The position numbers and the translations under genes are program-made. 33,339 nt of DNA. Origin: CANQBR01 sp964641395. GTDB taxonomy: Bacteria > Bacillota > Negativicutes > Acidaminococcales > Acidaminococcaceae. The stretch covers positions 1-33,339 of the forward strand of contig CAZXKQ010000021.1 in the NCBI GenBank assembly GCA_964641395.1. The letters run 5' to 3'. Within the stretch, counting starts at the first letter, position 1. Each line of letters begins with the position of its first letter. The notes beneath the pieces were generated by a model, which was not told the DNA's origin, did not search any database, and saw nothing but the letters and a program-made list of their open reading frames with translations. Shown in pieces: positions 30,990 through 33,339 of the stretch.

Positions 30990-31745
30990 ATGCTCAAGGT
31001 GGGTTTAATCGGTTTTGGCAAGATTGGCAAAAAAATTTACAAAGAATTAATGAATGAGGTAGAGTTTACTTTCATTTATGATAAGCTTGTCCCGCAGGGT
31101 GAAGAAGCTAGGGAGATTGCCATCAGTTCTGTTGCGGATTTGGAAAAGAAATGTCAGGAAAAACCAGATATGGTAATAGAATGTGCTGTGGCGACTCTGC
31201 TCAATGAGATTGCTCCCATCATACTTAAATACACGAATCTTATGGCGTTCTCTCTTACAGCTTTTGCCAATAGGGATTTTGAAGAAAGGGTTAAGGAAAT
31301 ATGTAGCATCTATCATCACCGCTTCTTTATTCCTCACGGAGCTATTTTGGGCTTAGATGGGATCTTCGATGCCAAACCCATTTTGGAGTCTGTCAAGGTA
31401 ACGACTACGAAAAAACCAAATAATCTAGGCTTGACCAATTCAGTACGCCAGGTTGTTTATGACGGGACAACACGTGGAGCTTGCTCCGCCTTTCCTCGCA
31501 ATGTAAATGTCCATGCTGCTTTGGCTGTCATAGGGCTGGGATTTGATAGAACTCATTCTATCATAGTTTCAGATCCTGATTCCCCAGGAAATACGCATAA
31601 TATTGAAATTGCCGCTAATGGCTGTTCCTTTACTATTTGTGTTGAATCTACTCCCGGCAAGGGTGTTACAGGCTCATATACGCCTGTGTCGGCAGTTTCT
31701 AGCACTCGTCGTTTACTTTTAGGAACTGATATCACTATAGTGTAG
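30990..31745 (+). CDS. L-aspartate dehydrogenase-like protein
   Basis: A 251-residue protein. The N-terminal Rossmann loop is GLIGFGKIGKKIYKEL (residues 5-20), and the catalytic segment IPHGAILGLDGI carries His116, as in NadX/AspDH of Thermotoga and Archaeoglobus. These enzymes oxidise L-aspartate to iminoaspartate, which hydrolyses to oxaloacetate and ammonia or feeds NAD synthesis. No nadA or nadC gene is nearby, so a catabolic role fits better (inference). The start is the ATG at 30990 after AAAAGGAG; an earlier frame from 30864 lies inside the aminotransferase gene. It is followed by a strong terminator. Confidence 0.87.
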   Translation: MLKVGLIGFGKIGKKIYKELMNEVEFTFIYDKLVPQGEEAREIAISSVADLEKKCQEKPDMVIECAVATLLNEIAPIILKYTNLMAFSLTAFANRDFEERVKEICSIYHHRFFIPHGAILGLDGIFDAKPILESVKVTTTKKPNNLGLTNSVRQVVYDGTTRGACSAFPRNVNVHAALAVIGLGFDRTHSIIVSDPDSPGNTHNIEIAANGCSFTICVESTPGKGVTGSYTPVSAVSSTRRLLLGTDITIV

Positions 31746-31777
31746 ACTTGAAAGCTCTTTGACATTTTGTTATATAT

Positions 31778-31827
31778 CCCTAAAATTGATTAAAAAATTA
31801 CAAAAATCAATTTTGGGGATTTTTTTG
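31778..31827 (+). terminator. strong terminator ending the catabolic island operon
   Basis: CCCTAAAATTGATT (31778-31791) pairs with AATCAATTTTGGGG (31805-31818), 14 bp with one T-G pair, followed by an eight-T run (31820-31827). Confidence 0.9.
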
Positions 31828-31980
31828 TGACTAGTGCAAAACACTATATCTATGGAATCGAAATCTCCTACTACTCCTACTAGTTAACTTGTAATATATT
31901 CGCATATTGCTGATAAGGTACAATATTATGAGTATAAGCAAATAAAATAGAACATAGCTTTCAGACTCCGGTCGAATAAG

Positions 31981-32004
31981 TTTGCCAATCACATCCTTGG
32001 CAAA
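31981..32004 (+). repeat. inverted repeat before the right transposase remnant
   Basis: TTTGCCAA (31981-31988) and TTGGCAAA (31997-32004) with an 8-nt spacer, just upstream of the transposase start and its AAAGGAG site. It could sequester the ribosome site or be part of the element's left end. Confidence 0.4.
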
Positions 32005-32018
32005 GGAGCAGAGAAACT

Positions 32019-32982
32019 ATGTTCAGGACTATTCTACGACTAAACAAGGAGGTACTCAAGGGACATATTAGAAAATTTGTGTGGGAGAGTATCAAAGATA
32101 CCCCCCTATGAAATATTAAAGCAAGATGCCTAGAGATACATGTAGGCTGCAAAACAAAATTTGAATAAAACGGTAATTGGCAAGGCTACCGTAGCGGCCA
32201 TTAGGCTAAAAACCTTGTCCTTTGCAGAGCGGGAAGTATCCGTACGTTTATGTAGGCGGGATATACTTGTGGCGTAATTGGGGCAAAGAATATGGGAAGG
32301 TATCGGATATGGAAGCGATAGCTGTCAATGAGGATTAATAGCGGGAAGTCTTGGGAGTAGGTGAGATGGCTTGGATTAAGACAAGAAAAGTTGAAAATCC
32401 TTCTTGGTGTAACTGAAGGAACAAGAGTTTAAGGGTTAGGACTGGGGATAGGGGGCAAAAATATGGGGATGCTGGAAACGCCGACAGAGGTTTTCCCAAT
32501 GGCACAATATCAGATGCATATGCACTTTTACCGAAACATCATTTCTGTGATGCCCAACAACAAAATCAGGGGAGTGATAGGGATGCCTATAGCGGTACAT
32601 GCGCAAGAAGGTAGGGAATCCGCTCAGGAAAAGAAATTGAGGTAGTGTAAAAACTAGGTGGACAAAAGCTAGAAGCAGTAGCCAGGGGCAAGGGGTTGCA
32701 GGAGGCTACGAAGCGACGATGGCATATATGAATTTCTTCACCGCAATACCGGGCCAAGATGATAACGAATAATGCCATTGTGGGGGTAAGAAGAGAGTTG
32801 GAGTGTTGCACTAGGGCGATATGGCACTACCAGGCAGCCAGAGCGCACTGTGCTGGTTTGTGCCAGGCTTAAGTATGTGGTGGGAAGTCAATGGAACTCT
32901 AGGAGACACCAAGAGGCACATGAACATGACCCCTATGAAGAAAATAGATAACGGCACTCTGCTTGGATATCTGACTAACTAG
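32019..32982 (+). pseudogene. IS256-family transposase, degenerate right copy
   Basis: It begins MFRTILRLNKEVLKGHIRKF, the N-terminus of one IS256 subgroup, then breaks. Later frames give GYRSGH, a segment matching AI-x-VNEDG-x-REVLG (VNED at about 32320 followed by stops), then the conserved FYRNIISVMPNNKIRGVI and AVHAQEGRESAQ (32463-32645), and finally a degenerate end (TKRHMNM) with a stop at 32980-32982. Many stops and indels show long decay. It differs in its N-terminus from the left remnant at 25613, so it is a different element. AAAGGAG precedes the start. A tentative right end GATAAAGATTCTTGACAC lies at 33018-33035; a left match near 31834 is poor. Confidence 0.82.
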
Positions 32983-33017
32983 ACAGCGGGGGCCTAGTGA
33001 CAGAAAAATTTGCAAAA

Positions 33018-33035
33018 GATAAAGATTCTTGACAC
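33018..33035 (+). repeat. possible right terminal repeat of the IS256 remnant
   Basis: GATAAAGATTCTTGACAC resembles ends I recall for IS256 elements. The left partner would be near 31834 and is only loosely similar, so this is tentative. Confidence 0.25.
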
Positions 33036-33061
33036 AACCTAGGTGCCAGCCCCTTTTTTCA

Positions 33062-33339
33062 CTAGTGGGCAGGCAGGTGCTGGCGCAGGTACTCTAGCTG
33101 GTCAGGGGTTTCCGCACCGGCGGTATCTGCTGCCTCTTCAAAGGAAAAGCCTTTCGCAATTAGCTTCAAAAAGACCTTTAACATGTTAGCCAACATTCCC
33201 TCTTCCCAGCATTCTTCCTGAACTTCTTCCAGCACGGCGCTGCTCCAATTACACACCCTGTCCACCTCCGCTTCTATCTCCTTAGTCATGGCAATCTGGA
33301 AGGTGTCGGCCAGTATGGCCTTCACTTCCTCTAGCGGCA
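33062..33339 (-). CDS. C-terminal fragment resembling Rpn-family recombination-promoting nuclease/putative transposase
   Basis: The frame is open to the window edge, so the start is outside. The visible tail (about 92 residues) reads LEEVKAILADTFQIAM, then VDRVCNWSSAVLEEVQEECW, GMLANMLKVFLKLIAKGFSF and EEAADTAGAETPDQLEYL, ending at the stop at 33062. A CNWS segment followed by an E/G-rich helix and a short helical domain resembles the C-terminus of Rpn-type PD-(D/E)XK proteins often seen in Negativicutes (from memory). The nuclease domain would lie beyond the window, so the call is tentative. GC content is back to the chromosomal level here. Confidence 0.55.
   Translation of the reverse strand, partial: PLEEVKAILADTFQIAMTKEIEAEVDRVCNWSSAVLEEVQEECWEEGMLANMLKVFLKLIAKGFSFEEAADTAGAETPDQLEYLRQHLPAH

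Noticed and set aside
31748..31765. CTCTTTGACAT near 31755 as a left end of the right IS256 element
   Set aside because: It is in the same orientation as the putative right end, not inverted, and lies upstream of the operon terminator; most likely coincidence.
1..33339. CRISPR arrays, tRNA or rRNA genes
   Set aside because: No regularly spaced repeats, cloverleaf (apart from the tmRNA tRNA-like part) or rRNA sequence could be recognised by eye.

Overview
The window looks like a chromosome segment of an anaerobic Firmicute, most likely a Negativicute (inference). The reasons are rubredoxin and rubrerythrin domain proteins, the gene order yybS-like / gdpP / rplI / dnaB / purB / purA, an est / rnr / smpB / ssrA cluster, Shine-Dalgarno sequences of the AAGGAGG type, and several TTG or GTG starts. 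Bases 1 to about 25,400 are GC-rich with uniform codon use. From about 25,500 to 33,000 the DNA is visibly AT-rich, with different codon use and decayed insertion sequences.

Region by region. (1) 61-3710: a LysR regulator divergent from an atypical short-chain dehydrogenase and two aldo/keto reductases. (2) 3773-5500, minus strand: an overlapping three-gene module, XRE repressor / ImmA-IrrE metalloprotease / PIN-domain protein, with a repeat-rich operator. This resembles a toxin-antitoxin or protease-derepressed stress module. (3) 5691-7754: a beta-hydroxyacid dehydrogenase, a LysM protein and a small secreted protein. (4) 7988-9975, minus: a rubredoxin-fused glutamate-synthase-like FMN protein followed by rubrerythrin, probably for peroxide or oxygen defence, then a small unknown gene at 10142. 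(5) 10639-13357, minus: an ABC importer of the TrpXYZ-like type with a perfect palindrome at its promoter. (6) 13559-18410: YybS-like membrane protein, GdpP c-di-AMP phosphodiesterase, ribosomal protein L9 and DnaB helicase. (7) 18572-21205: purB-purA behind a PurR-box-like inverted repeat. (8) 21301-25377, minus: esterase, RNase R, SmpB and tmRNA, that is, the trans-translation and RNA quality-control set.

(9) 25613-32982: an AT-rich island with decayed IS256-family transposases on both sides. It encodes an M20 N-carbamoyl-amino-acid hydrolase, a DcuC-type dicarboxylate transporter, a class I aminotransferase and an L-aspartate dehydrogenase-like protein, ending in a strong terminator. Together these suggest uptake and breakdown of an N-carbamoylated (or ureido) dicarboxylic amino acid, such as N-carbamoyl-aspartate, to aspartate or oxaloacetate plus ammonia, with C4-dicarboxylate exchange. 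This is inferred from the gene set, not proven. (10) 33062 to the window end: the C-terminal part of a minus-strand gene resembling the tail of Rpn-family (PD-(D/E)XK transposase-like) proteins.

The most promising candidates for something undescribed are the XRE/ImmA/PIN module and the carbamoyl-amino-acid island. No CRISPR array, tRNA or rRNA was seen.
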